Shown in pieces: positions 57,629-64,000 of a stretch of 64,000 nt of DNA (position 1 is its first letter; the number at the start of each line of letters is the position of its first letter). The DNA is from Prevotella sp. (GTDB lineage: Bacteria > Bacteroidota > Bacteroidia > Bacteroidales > Bacteroidaceae): positions 30,432 through 94,431 of the forward strand of contig SUYI01000010.1 in assembly GCA_015060485.1 (NCBI GenBank), written 5' to 3'. Position numbers and translations under genes: made by a program. The notes below the pieces were generated by a model. That model made no database searches. It was given only the letters and a program-made list of their open reading frames with translations, and had not been told where the DNA came from.

Positions 57629-59626
57629 ATGGTTAACAGAGTCCTTTACGATGAACCTCAATCGGTATTTATTAGTGATGTAGAACGTAACTTTGTCTCA
57701 CAGAAAATGAGGCATAATGCAGAAAAGGCAGGTATCCATTCTGCTGAAAACGAAATAGCTTCATGGGAGAATAACGCTCCTCATATCGCACGTTTGCTTA
57801 CGCAATGTGGAGCGAAGGACAGTTATGTCACATTTGAATTTCTTGTGCCTTTTTCTCGCAAGCGTATTGACTGCATGATATATGGCACCGGTGAAGATAA
57901 TTCTGAGAATGTTATACATATCGAGCTTAAGCAATGGGGAAATAAATCTGTGGGGATAGCAGACAGCGATGGTAATTTTACTACAGATGATATTGCAAAT
58001 CGTCAGACCGATGATGTGATATTCAATGTAGAAGCCTTTACGGGTCATGCCAACCGTATCGTTGCTCATCCTTCACAACAAGTAAAAGGCTATCAAGGTT
58101 ACCTTTCTAATTTTATAGAGGTATTCTCAAACCATGAGGTGTCTCTGACTGGCTTGGCATATTGCTATAACTATGCAAAAAATGCAAATCCTTCTTACTT
58201 ATATGACGACAAGTATGCGGCATTGCTTTCGCAATATCCTACGTATGCAAAAGATCAATTTGACGAGTTAACAGAAAAACTGACAGGGCTCCTAAAGAAA
58301 GGTGCAGGGCTTTCCATCTTCAACAAGGTTATTCAGAGTCCAATCCGTCCTTCTAAGAAACTTCTAAGTGAGGTTACGGAAATGGTTCAGAATGGCGACA
58401 CCTCTGCTTTTTCACTGGTTGAGGAACAAATTATTGCAAGAAATATAATACGCGATAAAATAAGCAAACTGTTACGGACTTCGGAAGGCAAGGAGTTTCA
58501 GAAAAGCGTAATAATAGTGAAAGGTGGTCCTGGAACTGGTAAAACCGTGATAGCATTACATCTTTTAGCCGAAATAGCAAAACTATCCAAAGACGGCTCT
58601 GGCTTAAATGTACAATATGCCACAAAATCAAAGCCATTGCTTGAAGGCGTCAGACATCAAGTCAGGCCAAATACTCGCATATTGTTCCAAAATGTGACAA
58701 GCTATGTTCCTGCCTCTGCAGATGAAAACTCAGTAGACGTGCTGTTGGTTGATGAAGCTCATCGCATTCAAAAGAATGCAAATAACCAATATACCAAACC
58801 TGAGAATAGAACTGATTTGCCCCAGATTGACACCATAATTCGATCCTCAAAAATCACGGTATTCTTTATTGATGACAAGCAAGCTATCCGAGGTGTAGAG
58901 ATAGGATCGGCCCAACTTATTAGGGAAGCAGCTGAGCGCTGGGGTGCAAAGGTGGAAGAGTGTGAACTTACAGCACAGTTCCGTTGCAATGGGTCCGACA
59001 AGTATATGGAGTGGATGGAGCAGGTTCTTTACAATAAACCTGTTACATCAAATTTCGCAAATGAAGATTTTGACCTTAGACTCTTTGATAATCCTAAAGA
59101 AATGTACGACCAACTTGTGTTACAGAATAATGTGCCAAATCAGACTGCAAGAATTATGGCAGGTTTCTGCTGGCCTTGGTCTACAAATGTAGTTGATGGC
59201 GATTTGGTTAAAGATGTCTCTATAGGTGATTTTGCTATGCCATGGGAGACTAGCGACAAAGTACCATATCAACTATTGACAAAGAAATATCCTAAATGGT
59301 TTGAGTGGGCATATAAGCCTCTAGGTATAGAGCAGGTAGGGTGTATTTATACGGCTCAAGGCTTCGAATTTGATTACGCTGGAGTTATTATAGGTGATGA
59401 CTTGAAATATGACAAGTCTACCGCTAAGGTCATCACGGATAAATCTGCATGTAAAGATCCTGTATTGAAGAGGAACGTTAAAGAGGCTAACATGACCTTT
59501 GACGATTATGTTCGCAACATATATCGTGTCCTCATGTCTCGAGGAATGAAAGGATGCTTCCTTTATATCTGTGATGAGAATCTACGTAATTACATAAAGC
59601 GGCTCCTTGCTGAAATGAAAGGGTAA
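57629..59626 (+). CDS. PD-(D/E)XK nuclease - DUF2075 helicase/ATPase fusion
   Basis: A 665-aa protein. The N-terminal ~160 residues resemble a PD-(D/E)XK nuclease: D81 in RKRIDCMIYG, E99 and K101 in VIHIELKQW, Q151 in QQVKGYQGY. The rest is a DUF2075 SF1-like ATPase: Walker A VKGGPGTGKTV (298-307 region), Walker B VLLVDEAHRIQ (D375-E-A-H378), VFFIDDKQAIRG (motif III-like), ELTAQFRCNGSD (motif IV-like), IYTAQGFEFDYAGVIIGDDL and NIYRVLMSRGMKGCFLYI (motifs V-VI). Such proteins often occur in defence islands. The C-terminus is complete; the next gene starts after 1 bp. Confidence 0.82.
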   Translation: MVNRVLYDEPQSVFISDVERNFVSQKMRHNAEKAGIHSAENEIASWENNAPHIARLLTQCGAKDSYVTFEFLVPFSRKRIDCMIYGTGEDNSENVIHIELKQWGNKSVGIADSDGNFTTDDIANRQTDDVIFNVEAFTGHANRIVAHPSQQVKGYQGYLSNFIEVFSNHEVSLTGLAYCYNYAKNANPSYLYDDKYAALLSQYPTYAKDQFDELTEKLTGLLKKGAGLSIFNKVIQSPIRPSKKLLSEVTEMVQNGDTSAFSLVEEQIIARNIIRDKISKLLRTSEGKEFQKSVIIVKGGPGTGKTVIALHLLAEIAKLSKDGSGLNVQYATKSKPLLEGVRHQVRPNTRILFQNVTSYVPASADENSVDVLLVDEAHRIQKNANNQYTKPENRTDLPQIDTIIRSSKITVFFIDDKQAIRGVEIGSAQLIREAAERWGAKVEECELTAQFRCNGSDKYMEWMEQVLYNKPVTSNFANEDFDLRLFDNPKEMYDQLVLQNNVPNQTARIMAGFCWPWSTNVVDGDLVKDVSIGDFAMPWETSDKVPYQLLTKKYPKWFEWAYKPLGIEQVGCIYTAQGFEFDYAGVIIGDDLKYDKSTAKVITDKSACKDPVLKRNVKEANMTFDDYVRNIYRVLMSRGMKGCFLYICDENLRNYIKRLLAEMKG

Positions 59627-59627
59627 G

Positions 59628-61334
59628 ATGATGACAATGGAAGATTTTCGCGATAATCTTCTGAAGCTTCTGTTCGCTGAAAAGAAGTTAGAAGAGGAAG
59701 ATGCGGAAAAACAAAAAAACATGAGCCGAGAGGAGAAGGTCGAAGATAACCTTCTTCTGGTAAATGTCACCATAAAGAGTCATGAAGATGACATCTATGA
59801 GCTGAATGTACCTGATAACTACTCAAAACTGAGAGCTGGTGACAAAGTTATCATAGCAAACGAGAACGCTCCTTCTGAATGCGATGCGACAGTCATTGAT
59901 GTCTTTTTTGATACAATAACAATTTCCTGTGACAAAGAACTAGATCCTAATGCCACTTATTCTATTGAGCAGAAATCGCCCGAACTTCTGCAAGCCCTTA
60001 TTTCTTGCCTCGAAGGCATTTATGCAGGAGTGCCAGGGGCTGCTTTCTTACGCTTGCTTTCTGGAGAGGAGAAGTTTGAACTTGTTGATTTCTTAAAGTT
60101 GGACATTGATGACGTCCCGTACTTCGACAGCATCAAGAGCAAGCTTAATCAAGAACAATTGTCTGCTGTAAGTTCGATGCTTGAATATCCTCCTGTTCAC
60201 GTATTACAAGGTCCTCCCGGAACTGGTAAAACGGCGGTACTTGCAGCAACAGCTATTGCCACTGCCCACATGAATCGTGAGGTTGTTATCATTGCGAACA
60301 CCCACCACGCGGTAAATAATGCCTTACAGAAAATCCGCTCTATGGACAAGGGGGCTACTCTTATCAAAGTAGGAGCAGAACTCAAGGCGGAAGAGTTGGA
60401 CGATACGATACTGAAATTTGAGAAATTCAGCGAGTATTATGACTATAGCTATAAGAATAGAAGAAAGAAACGCTCTGGCCACATCATTGGAATGACCATT
60501 TGGGGTGCAATTACGCATCTGGGACTCCGCCATCATGCGCATTTCCGGCCTTATATTGCTTTGGTAGATGAGGCATCGCTCATGCCTCTCTCATATGCAA
60601 CCATTCTTGGAAAGGCTGCGCCTTCTGTATGTCTCTTTGGTGATAGTCGGCAAATGCCTCCTATCTTCCGTCCCGAGTTAGAAAACAACGAATACTCCAT
60701 TTCTGTCTTGGATTATTGTTCTCAAAAGGTGGAAGGTGTTCCTGTGGCTGTTCTTAATACTACATACCGCATGAATGAATCTATTACCAATGTTGTCAGT
60801 AAATCATTCTACGAGCCACATGGTATTATTCTTCGAAGTGCAGAAAGTGTTGCCGGAAACTCCTTACATTCACCTTTCTTGGATAGTAAAGGATATAAAG
60901 GCTCATTCGTATTTACAGATGCCAGCTTATCTACTCCTAATTGCCAAGAAGAAAATGAAGGTGAGGCTGATGCTGTAATTGAAATGGTAAAAGCATTAGT
61001 TGGCGAAGGTCATAAGTCTGCAGATATTGCGGTAATTACACCGTTCCGTAAGCAAGTCCGTTTGTTAAGAGCTAAAGCTAAAGAGGTCCTTTCACCAGAA
61101 GACACCCCTCTTATCGATACAGTTGAAAGACTTCAAGGGCAGGATGTGGATTGTATTATTCTCACCTTTGCTTCTAGTGACGAAAGTTATATAAATGGAA
61201 TGCACGACTTCCTCTTCAATCCAAACAGATTGAATGTGATGATCTCAAGGGCCAAAACTAAGGTTGTCATATTGGGTAGCGAGAAAGTGCAGCATGAATT
61301 GATTAAGATATTAAAAAAGGAGTACTCCCCCTGA
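59628..61334 (+). CDS. SF1B helicase, Upf1/Dna2-like
   Basis: A 568-aa helicase. The N-terminal ~110 residues hold a helical start and a small beta-barrel-like domain (RAGDKVIIANENAPSECDAT). Helicase motifs: Q-like LNQEQLSAVSSML, Walker A QGPPGTGKT (194-202), IIANTHHAVNNAL (Ia), Walker B LVDEASLM (312-319), FGDSRQMPPI (III), LNTTYRMNE (IV), DTVERLQGQDVDCIIL (V) and NPNRLNVMISRAKTKVVILG (VI). It belongs to the AAA_11/AAA_12 group that acts on RNA or DNA 5'-3'. It ends the cassette. The start could also be ATG 59631 or 59637. Confidence 0.85.
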   Translation: MMTMEDFRDNLLKLLFAEKKLEEEDAEKQKNMSREEKVEDNLLLVNVTIKSHEDDIYELNVPDNYSKLRAGDKVIIANENAPSECDATVIDVFFDTITISCDKELDPNATYSIEQKSPELLQALISCLEGIYAGVPGAAFLRLLSGEEKFELVDFLKLDIDDVPYFDSIKSKLNQEQLSAVSSMLEYPPVHVLQGPPGTGKTAVLAATAIATAHMNREVVIIANTHHAVNNALQKIRSMDKGATLIKVGAELKAEELDDTILKFEKFSEYYDYSYKNRRKKRSGHIIGMTIWGAITHLGLRHHAHFRPYIALVDEASLMPLSYATILGKAAPSVCLFGDSRQMPPIFRPELENNEYSISVLDYCSQKVEGVPVAVLNTTYRMNESITNVVSKSFYEPHGIILRSAESVAGNSLHSPFLDSKGYKGSFVFTDASLSTPNCQEENEGEADAVIEMVKALVGEGHKSADIAVITPFRKQVRLLRAKAKEVLSPEDTPLIDTVERLQGQDVDCIILTFASSDESYINGMHDFLFNPNRLNVMISRAKTKVVILGSEKVQHELIKILKKEYSP

Positions 61335-61541
61335 GGCTCGTATATCGTTTTGGTGGACTATTTGCGCGTAAGCGGACATTCACATTATGCTGATGTCGTT
61401 ATTACCCACAATGTCAAAACCTGTACCATCTGAGAAGACAGTACAGGATTTAATGAAAGTATAAACTTAAAAATATTGAACAATGAAGAAACATAAGATT
61501 TGGAGCTTTTGGACGCTCACGGAAACATAAACGGGAAAATT
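61335..61541. other. Non-coding gap with two tiny open frames
   Basis: No full gene. An ORF at 61387-61464 (26 codons) ends SKPVPSEKTVQDLMKV and may be the tail of a lost gene; 61483-61530 encodes MKKHKIWSFWTLTET. Neither has recognised homology. No strong terminator follows the helicase gene. Confidence 0.4.
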
Positions 61542-61573
61542 TTTGGTGCATTGGGAGAAAATCCTTAATTTTG
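61542..61573 (+). promoter_or_regulatory. Strong consensus promoter of the rod RNA
   Basis: TTTG (61542-61545), 20 bp, TAATTTTG (61566-61573). A start site 6-8 nt downstream would place the first transcribed base at the 5' end of the AGATTA arm of the structured RNA. Confidence 0.78.
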
Positions 61574-61578
61574 CACCC

Positions 61579-61787
61579 AGATTAGCGAAAAGATAAGAAC
61601 ACAGCTAGTAAGCTTCGTTGCGCCTCAAATTACCACTTAACGCGAATAACGATAGATCGAAAGCTGTCAGCTCACGTGTATGCAGAAGCGTGGGCATTGA
61701 CAGTATTATCGTTAGGGACGTGGTAATCCTGAGGCGCGTAATTTTCTGCTGGTGTCCATAGCTTCTGTTCTTACGCGGGGTTAATCT
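61579..61787 (+). ncRNA. ~209-nt RNA folding into one long nested rod
   Basis: Nested complementary arms, from outside in: AGATTA 61579-61584 / TAATCT 61782-61787; GCG / CGC; TAAGAACA 61594-61601 / TGTTCTTA 61766-61773; AGCTA / TAGCT; GCGCCTCA 61620-61627 / TGAGGCGC 61730-61737; ATTACCAC 61629-61636 / GTGGTAAT 61720-61727; TAACGATA 61647-61654 / TATCGTTA 61707-61714; CTGTCA 61664-61669 / TGACAG 61698-61703; CTCACG 61671-61676 / CGTGGG 61689-61694 with a 12-nt loop. All pairs are nested, which chance does not explain. It begins at the predicted start site and ends 12 nt before an ATG. It could be a stand-alone ncRNA or a leader; no known family is recognised. Confidence 0.7.
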
Positions 61788-61799
61788 AAAATAAACAAA

Positions 61800-62771
61800 A
61801 TGAAAACTTTTGAGGAACTGCTTGCCAGAATAAAACTGCTGGAACACGAGAATAGCGTGTTGCAGCAAACTGTTGACGAGTTACAGAACGAGAGACAAAA
61901 CCAATATCCATTATACACATCTCCAGTCAGTCATCATCGTAGTCCGATGGACTATATTGCCAGCAACTTTTGGTTACAACCGGCAAACGACTTTTGGGGT
62001 TTATCTCAAAGAAAAGTAAGTCGGCGTGATCCACGCTTTAGATACTTCGAGGACAATTATCCTGGGTTGCTTGCTGACGGCAACTTGACATTTGGATATG
62101 GTATGATGGCGTGTGAGGATAGTCCGGAAGATGATGATGATAAAGCCGAGTTAAGACAGAAAGTCGGTGAACTAAAAAAGGAAATCGAGAAACTGGAGAA
62201 GAAACTGAAAGATTCACCTCTTAAGTATGTGGTAAACGCTATTAAGGATAAAGCACGATATGACAGTCCCTCTGCAGCGTATGAATTGTTTGAAAAACAA
62301 GACTACATTTTCAAGGACTGCGAACAGTGGAAAGAGAATGTCAAGGAGTTAAAGGAATTTCTGCTCCGTGAGAAGGCCAAAGCCCTGCTACCACCATCAC
62401 CCACCGTAATATGTCCTACCGACCAGCAGATGGCCGAAGCTATAAGCAGCATCTGTGGTGAGGGGAAGGCTCTTGACGATAAGCAGAAGTGGTTAGGCGT
62501 TTGTTGTCTGGTTCGTGCAAGATATGGCTACCCGTTTGTTCTTGAGGCATGCTGTAAACGCTTGGCAGATCTTCCTTACATGGAACCATTATATAAAGCG
62601 TGTGACTACGGCAATGTCCGTAAGTTGGCTATCTATGGTTTCGCACGCTTACCCTACGACAAGTGGCCGACCTATACTCCCAACGATACGGAAAGGAAGT
62701 CTTTCGACAGTTGTTTCTATGTGGCACGTGAATTAGAATATGCTATCGAAAAAATTATAAATAACGACTGA
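61800..62771 (+). CDS. Coiled-coil protein of unknown function
   Basis: A 323-aa soluble protein. It opens with a heptad-rich helix (MKTFEELLARIKLLEHENSV LQQTVDELQ region), then a Trp/Tyr-rich linker (SNFWLQPANDFWGLSQ), an acidic stretch EDSPEDDDDKAE, and a strong coiled coil (LRQKVGELKKEIEKLEKKLK). The C-terminal ~150 aa are helical with several Cys (GVCCLVRARYGYPFVLEACC). I recognise no family. It sits behind the rod-folding RNA and a consensus promoter and is closed by a terminator (62814-62844), so it forms a self-contained transcription unit. Confidence 0.65.
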   Translation: MKTFEELLARIKLLEHENSVLQQTVDELQNERQNQYPLYTSPVSHHRSPMDYIASNFWLQPANDFWGLSQRKVSRRDPRFRYFEDNYPGLLADGNLTFGYGMMACEDSPEDDDDKAELRQKVGELKKEIEKLEKKLKDSPLKYVVNAIKDKARYDSPSAAYELFEKQDYIFKDCEQWKENVKELKEFLLREKAKALLPPSPTVICPTDQQMAEAISSICGEGKALDDKQKWLGVCCLVRARYGYPFVLEACCKRLADLPYMEPLYKACDYGNVRKLAIYGFARLPYDKWPTYTPNDTERKSFDSCFYVARELEYAIEKIINND

Positions 62772-62813
62772 TATTAAAGGGAAAGAAAACCACTTCATTC
62801 CATATCGTTCCAA

Positions 62814-62844
62814 AACGTTCCAGAGCATCTGGGACGTTTTTTTT
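62814..62844 (+). terminator. Intrinsic terminator of the coiled-coil gene
   Basis: AACGTTCCAGA (62814-62824) pairs with TCTGGGACGTT with one G-U pair and a GCA loop, followed by eight Ts (62837-62844). It lies 42 bp after the stop codon. Confidence 0.88.
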
Positions 62845-62897
62845 ATGCCTACCTTCGCGTCAGGAAATTTTTTTGTTTAATTAAATTTTTTGACGTT

Positions 62898-63323
62898 ATG
62901 AAAAAGAGAAAACAACAGGAAGAGCGCAGCCTTTTGGGTGCGTGGGTGTGTGACATGGCAAACAGGCTGATGAACGAGAGCGAGGTACCGATGACGCAGA
63001 GCGAGGCTTTCCAGCAGGCGCACTTGGTGCGTCGGCTGTTAGAGAAGCTGGGCGAGGGCTCTGTGATGTTCCTGTACAAGGAGAAAGGCGGAGGGTTACG
63101 CAGTGCTCTTGGCACGCTATGTAAAGGCATCGACCCCGCGTTCGACAACTACGTGCATAAGACTACGGAAAACAACCGTAGGACGGAAACGCTGAACTTC
63201 ATGTATTGGGACTTGGAGCGGCACGCCTTCCGTATGTTCTCGGCCTTGCGTGTTAGGGTAATTTCTAGTGCGTTGAAATGGAACGAAGAGACTAAACAAT
63301 GGGTAGAAACCTTAAATAACTGA
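62898..63323 (+). CDS. SH3-barrel (DUF2693-like) phage-type protein
   Basis: A 141-aa basic protein. The middle and end (GSVMFLYKEKGGGLRSALGT, LNFMYWDLERHAFRMFSALR) resemble the small SH3-like DUF2693 proteins of Bacteroidota phages and conjugative elements: a Y-x-K-x-G-x-x-R-x-A-x-G-T-L strand pair followed by a YWD strand. The N-terminal helix region (SLLGAWVCDMANRLMNESEV) is typical of the group. Its function is unknown. The leader is a T-rich stretch after a terminator. It is followed after 4 bp by another small gene. Confidence 0.6.
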   Translation: MKKRKQQEERSLLGAWVCDMANRLMNESEVPMTQSEAFQQAHLVRRLLEKLGEGSVMFLYKEKGGGLRSALGTLCKGIDPAFDNYVHKTTENNRRTETLNFMYWDLERHAFRMFSALRVRVISSALKWNEETKQWVETLNN

Positions 63324-63327
63324 AACA

Positions 63328-63651
63328 ATGGAAATAGATATTAAGGTAATGGCTGAGGCCACTTTGAAGAAAGAAGCGTATGCATGGTACGACCTTATGG
63401 ACGAAGAGTCTTTAAAAGCAACGACAGAGGAGCTGTTTCGTCAGGACTACCGCTCGCCTGCGGAGATTATCGAGATGTGCGAACGGATTTGCCGACAGCT
63501 GATGAAAGAGGGACGATACTTTGTGCGCTACGTAGTGGCTCCCGGGCGACCGCGACGCGTGTGTGACATCCGCAGCCTTGCAAACGACTGCAAGGGATGG
63601 ACGGAGACATCGTTCGACGTAAAGGAGACGACAACGGATTTAACGGATTAA
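63328..63651 (+). CDS. Small protein of unknown function with repeat-encoded C-terminus
   Basis: A 107-aa protein: helical N-terminal half (VMAEATLKKEAYAWYDLMDE, EELFRQDYRSPAEIIEMCER) and a basic middle (RYFVRYVVAPGRPRRVCDIR). The last residues TTTDLTD and the stop codon are encoded by the ACGGATT repeat at 63631-63657, the same ending as the nucleotidyltransferase at 46 kb. Family not recognised; the setting between a DUF2693-like gene and an HNH gene suggests a phage or mobile-element origin. Confidence 0.6.
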   Translation: MEIDIKVMAEATLKKEAYAWYDLMDEESLKATTEELFRQDYRSPAEIIEMCERICRQLMKEGRYFVRYVVAPGRPRRVCDIRSLANDCKGWTETSFDVKETTTDLTD

Positions 63652-63657
63652 ACGGAT
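63631..63657 (+). repeat. ACGGATT repeat at the end of the small gene
   Basis: ACAACGGATTTAACGGATTA then AACGGAT: three units with ~10-nt period spanning the stop codon. It matches 45971-46000 and 22708-22740. Confidence 0.65.
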
Positions 63658-63670
63658 ATTATTAACGACT

Positions 63671-64000
63671 ATGAATAAAGATGACATTTTAGCGTATCTG
63701 CGCGAGCGGTATACGTACGACCCCGAGACGGGCGCCATCCGGCATAAAGGACGCGACCGCGCGGTAAAGGGATTAGTTAACAATCATGGTTATCATCGCA
63801 TAAGTATTAGGACAGGAAATGACCGAACATATATACTTATGCACCGTGCCGCGTGGGCGTTGTACTATGGACGTTGGCCGACGAATATCGACCATTTGAA
63901 TGGAAACAAGACCGACAACCGCATCTGCAACCTCCGCGAGGTCAGCGGTCGTGAAAACCAACAGAACCGCGTATGGAAATGGAAGCCTAACGCACGGACG
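63671..64000 (+). CDS. HNH endonuclease, phage type, 3' end outside window
   Basis: 110 codons from ATG 63671 without a stop. The N-terminal part LRERYTYDPETGAIRHKGRD is the NUMOD4/HNH_3-like start; the HNH core reads LMHRAAWALYYGRWPTNIDH and LNGNKTDNRICNLREVSGRE NQQNR, with the H-N-x-N pattern (IDHLNGNKTDNRICNL) of HNH_3 homing/phage endonucleases. It is probably a free-standing homing-type or phage nuclease. Only the C-terminal end is cut by the window edge. Confidence 0.85.
   Translation, partial: MNKDDILAYLRERYTYDPETGAIRHKGRDRAVKGLVNNHGYHRISIRTGNDRTYILMHRAAWALYYGRWPTNIDHLNGNKTDNRICNLREVSGRENQQNRVWKWKPNART

Noticed and set aside
61579..61787. Retron ncRNA
   Set aside because: The pairing ends and placement before a gene are reminiscent, but the downstream protein has no reverse-transcriptase motifs (no YxDD).

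Overview
The window comes from a member of the Bacteroidota, most likely a Prevotella-like (Prevotellaceae) chromosome. Three things point there: promoters of the TTTG / 19-20 bp / TAnnTTTG type, start codons mostly without Shine-Dalgarno sequences, and families typical of the group (DUF4248, DUF4348, DUF4421, DUF1460, PafA-type phosphatase, complex I without NuoEFG). No tRNA, rRNA or CRISPR array was seen.

Layout. 1-12 kb: the 5' end of glmS faces a forward run of purU and hisH-hisA-hisF-hisIE, then ftsE, lysC, lysA, two glycosyltransferase-like genes, a class III fructose bisphosphatase, a short folK-like gene and a lipoprotein. 12-21.3 kb (reverse): yebC and pheT, then nhaD, a C69 peptidase, a PhnP-like metallohydrolase, murB and a DUF4348 lipoprotein. 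21.3-22.9 kb: a non-coding stretch with a 160-bp inverted-repeat element, a DUF4248 gene and a broken HU-like gene. 22.9-33.6 kb: an OmpP1/FadL porin, a Trp/Tyr/Gly-rich secreted protein, prmA, a five-gene reverse operon, and a forward pair made of a membrane protein and hisB. 33.7-44 kb: a complete 11-subunit nuo operon (A, B, CD, H-N). 44-53 kb: an HTH gene and an eight-gene reverse operon that includes nrdD-nrdG. 53.2-54.2 kb: agmatine deiminase.

54.3-64 kb is accessory DNA, visibly AT-richer from about 55.4 to 62.8 kb. It has a long-leader small gene with a C9 tract, and a duplicated hairpin leader with compensatory base changes. Next is a four-gene cassette: a TPR protein with HExxH, a MazG-type pyrophosphohydrolase, a PD-(D/E)XK-DUF2075 nuclease-helicase, and an Upf1/Dna2-like helicase. 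It looks like an uncharacterised nucleic-acid-targeting, possibly anti-phage, system. After it a strong promoter drives a ~209-nt RNA whose whole length folds into one nested rod ahead of a coiled-coil protein. Phage-like small genes follow (DUF2693-like, an unknown, and an HNH endonuclease cut by the window edge).

A theme across the window is short-period (7-10 nt) degenerate tandem repeats of several sequence families. They lie directly upstream of start codons, and in several conserved enzymes (HisH, PrmA, NuoCD, NuoB, a COG2509 protein) they sit in frame inside the gene or form its 3' end.
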